DNA from: an uncultured SAR86 cluster bacterium | GTDB taxonomy: Bacteria; Pseudomonadota; Gammaproteobacteria; Magnimaribacterales; D2472 | Assembly (NCBI GenBank): GCA_902627055.1 | Contig: CACOHS010000009.1 | Coordinates: 1 to 40,010, forward strand | Direction: 5' to 3' | Length of the DNA stretch: 40,010 bases | Shown: positions 8,140-15,885 of the stretch, piece by piece | Layout: each line of letters starts with the position of its first letter | How positions within the stretch are numbered: position 1 is the stretch's first letter | Notes under the pieces: generated by a model | Told to the model about the DNA's origin: nothing | Databases searched by the model: none | Seen by the model: the letters and a program-made list of their open reading frames with translations, nothing else | Translations under genes and position numbers: made by a program

Positions 8140-8583
8140 TTAATTCACCACTGCAGCAGCCATTGATCCAGTATCGTCAAAAGCAGTAAAACTCTGAATG
8201 ACTCCACCTTCAACTCTAAACATATGTAATGTTTCAGTGCTTAAACCATCTGCAGTCATATCTGAGTGAACAAACACCATGTTTCCGTCTGAGTAGATTG
8301 CTTTGTGTTCGATTTTAAAATTTGGCCAATAAACAGAAATGGGCTCAAAAACGTTTTTAATTACTGCCTCCGGTCCAACATGTACCCCAGTGGTTGGAAT
8401 GTTACCTAATACTGTAAAAGTTAGATCATCAGCATGGAGTGCAGTCCAGCCCTCTGTATCGCCAGAAGCGAAGGTTGCATAAGCTTTTTTTACAACATCT
8501 TTTGCATCCATCATTTTTTCATGATGGCCTGCTTTGAGTGAAATTGATGATAGAAGAAGAAGAGAGAAAAGTACGTGTTTCAT
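8140..8583 (-). CDS. Exported NTF2-like/SnoaL-like protein
   Basis: An NTF2-fold protein of about 147 residues when started at the ATG at 8583; a longer frame from 8622 would place 13 unlikely residues before the signal. Residues 1-18 (ending SLKA) form a signal peptide. The core shows the SnoaL-like order: a helix with AYATFASGDTEGW, then strands with VGPEAVIKNVFEP and FTAFDDTGSM. Family members act as small-molecule isomerases, cyclases or non-catalytic binding pockets. Export points to a periplasmic role. It is followed by the small lipoprotein. Confidence 0.8.
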   Translation of the reverse strand: MKHVLFSLLLLSSISLKAGHHEKMMDAKDVVKKAYATFASGDTEGWTALHADDLTFTVLGNIPTTGVHVGPEAVIKNVFEPISVYWPNFKIEHKAIYSDGNMVFVHSDMTADGLSTETLHMFRVEGGVIQSFTAFDDTGSMAAAVVN

Positions 8584-8695
8584 AATATATTGTGTAGTGA
8601 TTTTAAAAAAATATACTAACATTCAATTTAAAAAAATGTAAAAATTTTTACTAAAATATGAACAAAAAAATATTCTCCGAGACAGCTTAATAAGA

Positions 8696-8941
8696 TTATT
8701 TGTGTTTGTTTTGATCGTAAGATCTATGACGACCAACATCAAAACCTCTTTTTGCTGTGTGTTTGGTTGCCCTGCCAGAGACTCTTTTTCTCCAATTCTT
8801 ATAGGCCGAATGCTTTAAATTAGCTCTCATTAATTCCTTGACTGCCTGCTCATTTAGTCCAAATTGAGTTTCAATAGCATCAAAAGGTGTTCTATCTTCC
8901 CATGCCATCTCAATTATTCTAGATATATCAGAGTTATTCAT
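8696..8941 (-). CDS. DUF2805/TIGR03643 small conserved protein
   Basis: An 81-residue basic protein with the recognisable core IIEMAWEDRTPFDAI and KELMRANLKHSAYKNWRKRV, which fits the small conserved family TIGR03643 (DUF2805). The helix-turn-helix-like layout (FGLNEQAVKELM) and basic tail suggest nucleic-acid binding, but the family's function is not established. A perfect TATAAT seven bases upstream of the ATG predicts a leaderless mRNA. The gene is divergent from the YczE-like gene. Confidence 0.85.
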   Translation of the reverse strand: MNNSDISRIIEMAWEDRTPFDAIETQFGLNEQAVKELMRANLKHSAYKNWRKRVSGRATKHTAKRGFDVGRHRSYDQNKHK

Positions 8942-8948
8942 TTATGAG

Positions 8949-8954
8949 ATTATA
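8949..8954 (-). promoter_or_regulatory. -10 box (TATAAT) for the DUF2805 gene, leaderless
   Basis: On the minus strand TATAAT is followed by the seven bases CTCATAA and then the ATG at 8941. With the usual distance to the start point, transcription would begin at or next to the A of the ATG, leaving no room for a Shine-Dalgarno site. Confidence 0.5.
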
Positions 8955-9031
8955 TTTTAATTAACACTATCTTTATCTATTTTTTAAAATGAAAAGTAAT
9001 TAGTGATTTCTTCACTTACACTAGAGTCATA

Positions 9032-9685
9032 ATGAAAATTTTTTTAATTAAATCTGTTCCAAAGACAAGTTGGAGTTCAGAAAAACCTCTAAATTATGCT
9101 CCTAAACCCTTGACCTCCTTCATGCTTTGCTTCGGATTGGGGTTATTTGGATTAGGTGAATCAATTATTATTACGGCAAGTGCTGGAATGAGTCCATGGA
9201 CAGTCTTAGCAGAGGGTTTCTCTAATACTTTCGGATATAGCATAGGAGAAATGACTTTCCTGATAAGTTTATGTGTATTAATTTTATGGATACCTTTAAA
9301 GCAAACGCCGGGTATTGGAACGATTCTAAATGTAATTATCATTGCTGCTGTAATTCATTGGTCTTTACCATATCTACCTCATCCAGAAGATTTTTTGATG
9401 AAAGTATTACAAGCCATCATTGGAACCGTATTGGTGGGTTTTGCAAGCGGAATTTACCTTATTGCAAATTTAGGACCAGGACCCAGGGATGGATTGATGA
9501 CAGGCTTTCAAAGAGTCTCAGGCTTGCCAATTGCTTGGGTAAGAGCTTTTATTGAATTGACAATAATTTTAATTGGTTGGAAATTGGGTGGAACTATTGG
9601 TCTTGCAACTTTGATCTTTGCCTTTGGTATTGGTCCAGCTGTATCAGCAGGTCTATATACCGTCTCTGCAATATCTAAAAAATAA
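9032..9685 (+). CDS. YczE/YyaS/YitT-family membrane protein
   Basis: A 217-residue inner-membrane protein with about five hydrophobic segments. It carries the family phrases GLGESIIITASAGMSPW near the N-terminus and LGPGPRDGLMTG in the middle, characteristic of YczE-like proteins. Their biochemical role is unknown. Expression would start very near the ATG: TAGAGT at 9022-9027 or TACACT at 9017-9022 are the possible -10 boxes. It converges on the TonB receptor at 9737, with a bidirectional terminator between them. Confidence 0.82.
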   Translation: MKIFLIKSVPKTSWSSEKPLNYAPKPLTSFMLCFGLGLFGLGESIIITASAGMSPWTVLAEGFSNTFGYSIGEMTFLISLCVLILWIPLKQTPGIGTILNVIIIAAVIHWSLPYLPHPEDFLMKVLQAIIGTVLVGFASGIYLIANLGPGPRDGLMTGFQRVSGLPIAWVRAFIELTIILIGWKLGGTIGLATLIFAFGIGPAVSAGLYTVSAISKK

Positions 9686-9694
9686 TTTCCAAAA

Positions 9695-9718
9695 AAAAGG
9701 GTGCCTCAGCACCCTTTT
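9695..9718. terminator. Bidirectional rho-independent terminator
   Basis: GGGTGC (9699-9704), loop CTCA and GCACCC (9709-9714) form a strong hairpin flanked by A-runs on the left and TTTT on the right, so it can end transcripts from both sides. It lies between the convergent YczE-like gene and the TonB receptor at 9737. Confidence 0.9.
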
Positions 9719-9736
9719 AAGTTTCAAGATTATATT

Positions 9737-12256
9737 TTAGAAATTATATCCAGCTTTCACATACCAGAAAGCTCCTTCGATGCCGTATGGAGAAGTTTCA
9801 TAATAGATTCCTCCTAGCACATTACCAGGAACGCCTTCACCAGCAGCCCCTGATGAACCATCAATTTTTAAGGCTTCAGTATCAAATAAGTTTTGAACAC
9901 CAGCTGAAACATAAAAGTTATCAGATATATCTATGCTTACTGACGCATCAACAGTCCACTCAGCATCTGAGTCTGTACCGAACCAATCGGCATGCACTGC
10001 ATAATACTCACCATAGTAATTAGCACGAACAAATGAGCTAACTTTATCACTCCAAGTTTGAGCAACAGTTATTGTCATTCTATCTTCAGGAAGACCTTCT
10101 TCTAACCTTTTAACTTTTGAGGCACCGGTTACTGCACCAGAGTTTGTGACCTCTGTCTCAGTATGGTTCCAAGCTGCACTTATATCAGCATCAGCTCCAA
10201 GTAAAACTGTGCTGTATGTTGCAACTAAGTCAAAACCAGTGGTTTCTGTATCAAAGTCATTGGTAAAGTAATTTACTTGGCCAATTAGCTCTGGATTAGG
10301 AATACCTGCTGCGCCCATGGCTGTAACCTGAGCAGCAGTTGGAGCTGCATTACTAGTTAAAGCAACCCTATCTTCTAATTCAATCACAAAGTAATCAGCT
10401 GTAAGCGATAATTCTCCAGCATTGTAAACAATACCAAATGATGTATTGGTAGCTTCTTCAGGCTTTAACTGTCCAGCACCCAACTTAAAGCCAGGAAGTG
10501 TTTGAGCCTGAGTTAATTGTCCATCAACAAGTGTTGTTTGAGTATTTACAACATTAACCTGTCCTTGGGTTGGTGCCCTGAAACCAGTACTTGTTGAAGC
10601 TCGCCATGCCAAGTTATCAGAAACTTGATATCTAGCATTAAGTTTAAAGTCATTGGTATCACCGAATGATGTATAGTCCTCGTATCTGAAAGAACCACCG
10701 AGAAGGAAAGCATCACTTACTTGATTTTCTAAATCAACATATAAACCATAACTTCTTCTTGTGAAAGCTCCCTGTGAGTCAGGAGAAAATCCTGCAAATC
10801 CATGAGAACCCACGTTGAATCCTTGAAGTGCGTATTTTCCTGCTTTCCAAGAAGCCTCCTCACCTGAGATGACTTCAAAAGTTTCCTCTCTCCACTCAGC
10901 ACCATAGGCAACTGTCATAGAGTCAACTTGTCTTGTTAAATCAAAGTTAAAGACTTTTTCTAATTCAATGTATGAACCAGTGTAAAAATTACGAGGTGTA
11001 TCAGGACCCATAGATGGGTTCACAGTGTTGTTCAAGCCAAAGTCAGCTTCATTTCTTCCAACTGATCCAGAAAGATCATATGAATGGCCTGCCAAAAGGC
11101 CTTCAGTGATATCGCCTCTTCTACCTATTGTTAAGGAAGTATCTGTAATGTTACCCAAGAATCTTGGAGTGTATCCACCTGGCGCAATTTCATTCATTAA
11201 GAAACAGCTTGGATCTGCCATGATTAAATCTCTTAAAGCATAATCAGATGGATCAACTTGACCTGATGCACCTGTTCCGTATGCACAAGTACCATCAATA
11301 TTACCTACAGCTCTGTAATCACCGATTGTGAAAACGCCACTTCTGCCGTCTGGATTTCGATAATAGAACCCACCATCAACGTCTCTTTCTGAATAGTTAC
11401 CGAACATATAAGATTCTGAGCCATCGCTGTTTGTGACTCCTGTATTCATAAAGAAAGTTACATCATCATCAACTTTAGGAGCACCCCAAATTTGACAAGG
11501 ATTTGCAACAGCAGTATTCCCACCTGCCACTAACGCAGCACAGTCAGGTCTTTGCTCACTTCTTGAAGTATCATCAGCTTGTCTGATCTGGAAACTTGTT
11601 GTAACAAAACCGTCTTGACCTAGGGGCATACCGTATTTTCCAGCAATAGTAGTAGTATTGCCGTCACCTTCGGTATATTCACCCATTTTATAAGATAGGC
11701 TTCCACCTTCAGAGATATCATCTAGCACAAAGTTGATTACTCCAGCAATAGCATCTGAACCATATTGTGCTGAAGCACCATCTCTCAATACTTCAACTCT
11801 TTTAAGAGCGATAGCTGGAATTACAGAAATATCCGCACCCTGAGAACCATCATTTACTCCGCCACCCTGGAATGCAATAACTGAAGCATGATGTCTTCTC
11901 TTACCGTTTGTGAAGATCAATGTAGCATCAGCTGACAAGCCTCTTAAATTTGCAGGACGAATCATACTTGCAGCATCACTAATTGGCTGCAAATGAACGT
12001 TCAATGAAGGAATGCTGCCTTGAAGCTGCATTAAAAGATCGTCTGTACCTGTCTTACTGATATCGTCAGCACTTAGTACGTCAACCGGAACTGGTGAGCT
12101 AGAAACTGATCTTGGCTTGCCACGAGTACCGATACTGACAACTTCCTCTACGAATTCAGCATCTTGAGCAAATGAATCTACTGTAAAAACAGAACTTACA
12201 GCAATGATTGTTGTAAAGAATAGCCCTTGAGCCATTCTGATAGCGTTATTTAACAT
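9737..12256 (-). CDS. TonB-dependent outer-membrane receptor
   Basis: A full-length receptor of 839 residues. A signal peptide (to about residue 30, ending SFAQ) is followed by a TonB-box-like EEVVSIGTRG. The plug domain shows the DISKTGTDDLL, NLRGL and VEVLRDGASAQYGSDAIAGVINF signatures, then a 22-strand barrel ending in an aromatic residue (AGYNF). This Cys-containing subclass is common in marine bacteria for large organic nutrients; the ligand is not readable from sequence. No regulatory or uptake partner gene is adjacent. A strong AGGGGA ribosome site lies about six bases before the ATG, so this gene has a normal leader. It has its own promoter region shared with the divergent amidase. 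Confidence 0.95.
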   Translation of the reverse strand: MLNNAIRMAQGLFFTTIIAVSSVFTVDSFAQDAEFVEEVVSIGTRGKPRSVSSSPVPVDVLSADDISKTGTDDLLMQLQGSIPSLNVHLQPISDAASMIRPANLRGLSADATLIFTNGKRRHHASVIAFQGGGVNDGSQGADISVIPAIALKRVEVLRDGASAQYGSDAIAGVINFVLDDISEGGSLSYKMGEYTEGDGNTTTIAGKYGMPLGQDGFVTTSFQIRQADDTSRSEQRPDCAALVAGGNTAVANPCQIWGAPKVDDDVTFFMNTGVTNSDGSESYMFGNYSERDVDGGFYYRNPDGRSGVFTIGDYRAVGNIDGTCAYGTGASGQVDPSDYALRDLIMADPSCFLMNEIAPGGYTPRFLGNITDTSLTIGRRGDITEGLLAGHSYDLSGSVGRNEADFGLNNTVNPSMGPDTPRNFYTGSYIELEKVFNFDLTRQVDSMTVAYGAEWREETFEVISGEEASWKAGKYALQGFNVGSHGFAGFSPDSQGAFTRRSYGLYVDLENQVSDAFLLGGSFRYEDYTSFGDTNDFKLNARYQVSDNLAWRASTSTGFRAPTQGQVNVVNTQTTLVDGQLTQAQTLPGFKLGAGQLKPEEATNTSFGIVYNAGELSLTADYFVIELEDRVALTSNAAPTAAQVTAMGAAGIPNPELIGQVNYFTNDFDTETTGFDLVATYSTVLLGADADISAAWNHTETEVTNSGAVTGASKVKRLEEGLPEDRMTITVAQTWSDKVSSFVRANYYGEYYAVHADWFGTDSDAEWTVDASVSIDISDNFYVSAGVQNLFDTEALKIDGSSGAAGEGVPGNVLGGIYYETSPYGIEGAFWYVKAGYNF

Positions 12257-12395
12257 ATTTTTCCCCTAAGATTAAAAAAAATCATATAAATGTATGCAAT
12301 TTATACACTAATTTAACCATTTTGGCGAATATTACAGAGATTCTAAATTTGCTAATCATTTCTTGTTAAGCATTTATTGATTCAAAAAACCAAGA

Positions 12396-12401
12396 TAAGA
12401 T
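12396..12401 (+). promoter_or_regulatory. -10-like box (TAAGAT) for the amidase gene
   Basis: TAAGAT is followed by six bases (TAATAA) and the ATG at 12408, predicting a start of transcription at or beside the start codon. No Shine-Dalgarno is seen. The -35 region is not convincing. Confidence 0.35.
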
Positions 12402-12407
12402 TAATAA

Positions 12408-13766
12408 ATGGATATCAAAAAGCTTTTTTTAACCATATTTTTTATCACTAACTCTCATAGTTTTTTATATGCCATTGAGGATCCTTTCAATGCATATATT
12501 CTATATATAGATAACCATTCCAATGGAAACTTAATTAACATAGCCATAAAAGATAATATTGATCTAGCAGGATATCCTACAACAGCTGGTTCCGAAGCAA
12601 TATTAGATAATATTCCAAAAAATGATGCATTTATTGTAAAAAAGCTTAAACAAAATGGTTTTCACATAAGTGGAAAAACTAATTTAAGTGAATGGGCAAA
12701 CTTTAGATCCGAAAAGTCAATAAGTGGTTGGTCTAGTCATGGTGGCCAAACTATAAATCCTTTTGGAAAAAATCTTAATCCGTGTGGATCAAGTTCTGGT
12801 TCAGCAGTTGCCGTTGCCTCAGGTATAGTAAATGTGGCAATCGGGACTGAGACTAATGGTTCAATATCATGTCCAGCATCGGTAAATGGGATAGTTGGTT
12901 TTAAACCAACAGTTGGATTAGTAAGTAGACATGGCATTATTCCAATATCATCCACTCAGGATACGGCAGGCCCAATGGGAAAATCAGTGAAATTAGTTGC
13001 TGAAGTCCTAGAGGCGATAGCAGGCCCAGACAATAAAGACACAGCAACTTTATTTATACCCAAAGATTTTAATTATGACTTCACGAGTGAATTACAAAAT
13101 AACAATATCGCTGGAAAAAGATTGGGATTACTCAGATCCGGCGAAGATTATGATGCTGCAAGTCAACTTTTAGAACAAATAACAGATCTTGTTAATAAGT
13201 TAGGCGGCACAGTTGTAGAAATAGAAGATCCTAGAATTTACCCTAGTGAGGATGAATATTTTTTGTTGATGTATGAGTTTAAAATCGGTTTGGAAGAGTA
13301 TCTTTCGCAATCGACAAGCTCTATCAAAACATTGCAAGCTTTGATTGATTTCAATAATGCCAATGCAAAAAAAATGATGCCTTATTTTGAGCAAGAGATT
13401 TTTTATAAAAGTAATGAGACAGAAGGCATGACTGAGAAATATAAACAGGCACTTCAAATGGTAACGACCGTTAGAGATGAGATTGATGACTTGCTTGAAA
13501 AATATAATCTCGATGGATTGATTGGTTTGACTAGAAATCCTGCATGGCAAATTGATATTGAAGGCGGAGATGGAGCCGCTATGTCAAATCAAATGAGTTT
13601 TGGCAATGGCGCTTTTGCTGCTATAGCTGGATATCCTCATTTAACCATTCCTTTAGCTTCAATTGACGGCTTGCCAGTTGGAGTTTCAATTATTGGGCCA
13701 GCCTGGTCTGATGCTGAAATATTAAAAATGGGATTTGATTTAGAATTTAATAGTCAACATTTTTAA
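12408..13766 (+). CDS. Exported amidase-signature hydrolase
   Basis: A 452-residue amidase-signature enzyme with an N-terminal signal peptide (residues 1-22, ending LYA). The Ser-cisSer-Lys triad is visible: Lys48 in IAIKDNI, the cis-Ser at about 128 in CGSSSGSA, and the nucleophile Ser152 in GTETNGSIS. The usual GGSIR is changed to NGSIS, a local departure that keeps the nucleophile. The family hydrolyses amides and some esters. With export, this one would act on peptides, fatty amides or similar substrates in the periplasm. It is divergent from one TonB receptor and ends five bases from the convergent sulfotransferase, so it stands alone. Confidence 0.9.
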   Translation: MDIKKLFLTIFFITNSHSFLYAIEDPFNAYILYIDNHSNGNLINIAIKDNIDLAGYPTTAGSEAILDNIPKNDAFIVKKLKQNGFHISGKTNLSEWANFRSEKSISGWSSHGGQTINPFGKNLNPCGSSSGSAVAVASGIVNVAIGTETNGSISCPASVNGIVGFKPTVGLVSRHGIIPISSTQDTAGPMGKSVKLVAEVLEAIAGPDNKDTATLFIPKDFNYDFTSELQNNNIAGKRLGLLRSGEDYDAASQLLEQITDLVNKLGGTVVEIEDPRIYPSEDEYFLLMYEFKIGLEEYLSQSTSSIKTLQALIDFNNANAKKMMPYFEQEIFYKSNETEGMTEKYKQALQMVTTVRDEIDDLLEKYNLDGLIGLTRNPAWQIDIEGGDGAAMSNQMSFGNGAFAAIAGYPHLTIPLASIDGLPVGVSIIGPAWSDAEILKMGFDLEFNSQHF

Positions 13767-13771
13767 ACATC

Positions 13772-15799
13772 TTAACTAATAAGAGAGATATCTTCTTTAT
13801 TTAATAAATCTCTATCTAAAGCATTTAAAAGGGGTTTTAAATTTTTTGCATAAGGTTTCCAACGACCCATACCGGACTTATTTATAGGCTGTCTTACCTG
13901 CTCAGAACTTGCAGTTCGAACTGATCTATCGGTTTCATAAAATGAAATGCATGCCTCTTCGAATGGCAAATCAAGAAAATCAAGCATTCTCTTGACCTGA
14001 CCCTCAAGATCTTCAATAACGTCCTCATTATTTACTCTTAAAATTTTATCTGGCAGAACTTTATCCCAATGATCCATTAACTTTACATAACTTTTGTAGT
14101 AACTGCCTGCCTCAGCAAGACCGTAAGTAAATTCCTGACCTTGCGCAAATAATTGCTTAAACATACTGAAGCAGCAATCTAACGGATATCTTCTTGCATC
14201 GATGATTTTCGCATTTGGCATGATTAAATGTATTAAACCAATATGTCTAAAGTTATTAGGCATCTTATCAGTGAACATAGGTGCATCTTTTCTGTGCATC
14301 CTAGTTTCATCTATATATTTCTTTCCAAGAGATTTTCTTTGATCTTGAGTTAATGAGGTCATGCTTTTTGGATAATTTCCTAATTTTCCGTAAATGTCAT
14401 CTCCTCTCAAACTTTGAGCAATTGAAAGAATATTTGGAAGTTCTAGAGTTCCATCAATCATTGAGTGAGATGCCAAAATTTGCTCAATGAGTGTAGAGCC
14501 AGCTCTAGGTAAACCTAAAATAAATATAGGCTCCTTGGTTTCATGACCCCCATCTCCAAGCTGATCGAAAAAGGCCGCATCACATATATCTATCTGTGCC
14601 TGAAGTTCTGCATCCATTCTATCTATAGAATATCGACTCTGATCATTTTTTATTTTATTGCCATTTTCAAGATGAAAAAATGCTTCATCAAAATCCCCTA
14701 TGGATTCACAAGCTTGAGCAAGAGCAAAGTGAAAGTAAGCTTTATCCCTCAGGGAAAGATCCACTCTGCTAGCTTGATCCCGCATAGCATTAAGTTCATC
14801 AGTATTGAAGGAATAGGTTTTTAAATTTGCCAGCGAGAAAAATGCCTCACCGTGGTCTGGTTTAATCTTATATGCTGACTGATAACTTTGAATTGCTTGA
14901 TCAGTCTTTCCGAGTGTTTTTTGAGCATGTCCCTTCGATGTATGCGTACTAAAATTGAATGGATTTTTCTCTAATATGTGATTAAATAATTTTATAGCTT
15001 TAGCATGGTCTCCGTTTTGCATAATCTCGCTAGCTTTCTGGGCTTGATAATTCATGTTTTCAGGGAATTGATCGCATAAAATATTTACTTGCTCCATGGT
15101 TTTGGTGAACTTTTGTTTTTTTCTTAAAACCATTGCATATTTCATTCTTAAGTCGCCATCATTTGGGTCAAATTCAACTGCTTTTTCAAGCAAGAATTCA
15201 GCATCATCAAAGTAACCCATCCTGTTTGCTATTTCTGATAAAAGAGACATTGCATAGGTATGAGTGGGATTTTTCTTTAGAAAGGCTCTACATTTTGTTT
15301 CTGCTAAACCCAGCCTTCCTTCATTGAGAATTTGATCAATATAAAGTAAGGATGGTGGAAGCGATTCAAGTTTTTTAATTTGTTGATGGGCATGATCAGC
15401 TGCCGGCTGATTCTTATTTTTAACAAAATATTGATAGAGCAATTTCCATGAAGCTAAAAGAGCTGGATTTAATTCACATGCTTGTCTGTAATTAACAATA
15501 GCTCTCTCCTCATTACCCATATCTCTGTTGATATGGCCTAACTCTTGGTAAGCGCGCCCCATATCTGGAGCATTTAATAACAAACGTTCAATATATTTTT
15601 TTGATTCATCAAATTTTTTTAAATATCTGGATGACACAGATGCAAGATAAAGACTATCAATATTATCAGGATTTTCTTTTAAAATTATTTCAAAAAGATT
15701 GAGTGCGTCCTCAAATCTATTTTCTTTTACAGCTTGTGTTGCCTCACTTAAGTCAACTGACAAGGAAGCGTTATTAGAATTAAAATTATTTTCTTTCAT
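13772..15799 (-). CDS. TPR-repeat sulfotransferase family protein
   Basis: A 675-residue two-part protein. Residues about 15-400 consist of tetratricopeptide repeats (for example HINRDMGNEERAIVNYRQAC and SAYKIKPDHGEAFFSLA). Residues about 420-675 form a sulfotransferase domain with the PAPS 5'-phosphosulfate loop ILGLPRAGSTLIEQ (427-440) and the later DARRYPLDCCFSMFKQLF block that binds the 3'-phosphate. Such fusions are common in marine proteobacteria; the acceptor may be a protein tyrosine, lipid or glycan. No signal peptide is seen. The gene starts 42 bases upstream of a strong terminator that serves the next gene, so it has its own promoter. Confidence 0.92.
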   Translation of the reverse strand: MKENNFNSNNASLSVDLSEATQAVKENRFEDALNLFEIILKENPDNIDSLYLASVSSRYLKKFDESKKYIERLLLNAPDMGRAYQELGHINRDMGNEERAIVNYRQACELNPALLASWKLLYQYFVKNKNQPAADHAHQQIKKLESLPPSLLYIDQILNEGRLGLAETKCRAFLKKNPTHTYAMSLLSEIANRMGYFDDAEFLLEKAVEFDPNDGDLRMKYAMVLRKKQKFTKTMEQVNILCDQFPENMNYQAQKASEIMQNGDHAKAIKLFNHILEKNPFNFSTHTSKGHAQKTLGKTDQAIQSYQSAYKIKPDHGEAFFSLANLKTYSFNTDELNAMRDQASRVDLSLRDKAYFHFALAQACESIGDFDEAFFHLENGNKIKNDQSRYSIDRMDAELQAQIDICDAAFFDQLGDGGHETKEPIFILGLPRAGSTLIEQILASHSMIDGTLELPNILSIAQSLRGDDIYGKLGNYPKSMTSLTQDQRKSLGKKYIDETRMHRKDAPMFTDKMPNNFRHIGLIHLIMPNAKIIDARRYPLDCCFSMFKQLFAQGQEFTYGLAEAGSYYKSYVKLMDHWDKVLPDKILRVNNEDVIEDLEGQVKRMLDFLDLPFEEACISFYETDRSVRTASSEQVRQPINKSGMGRWKPYAKNLKPLLNALDRDLLNKEDISLIS

Positions 15800-15846
15800 T
15801 TAACGAAATTTTAGCAAAAAATGTTACTGATGATTTATAAAACTAA

Positions 15847-15868
15847 AAAGGGAGCAAAAGCTCCCTTT
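15847..15868 (-). terminator. Rho-independent terminator
   Basis: AAAGGGAGC, loop AAAA, GCTCCCTTT forms a 9-base-pair stem. On the minus strand it is followed by a T-rich tail, placing it 18 bases after the stop of the TonB receptor at 15886. Confidence 0.9.
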
Positions 15869-15885
15869 ATAATTCTTAATTTAAC

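Noticed and set aside
8638-8651. 14-base palindrome GTAAAAATTTTTAC
   Set aside because: Entirely A/T apart from its ends, in an AT-rich gap; expected by chance and no terminator or known operator matches.
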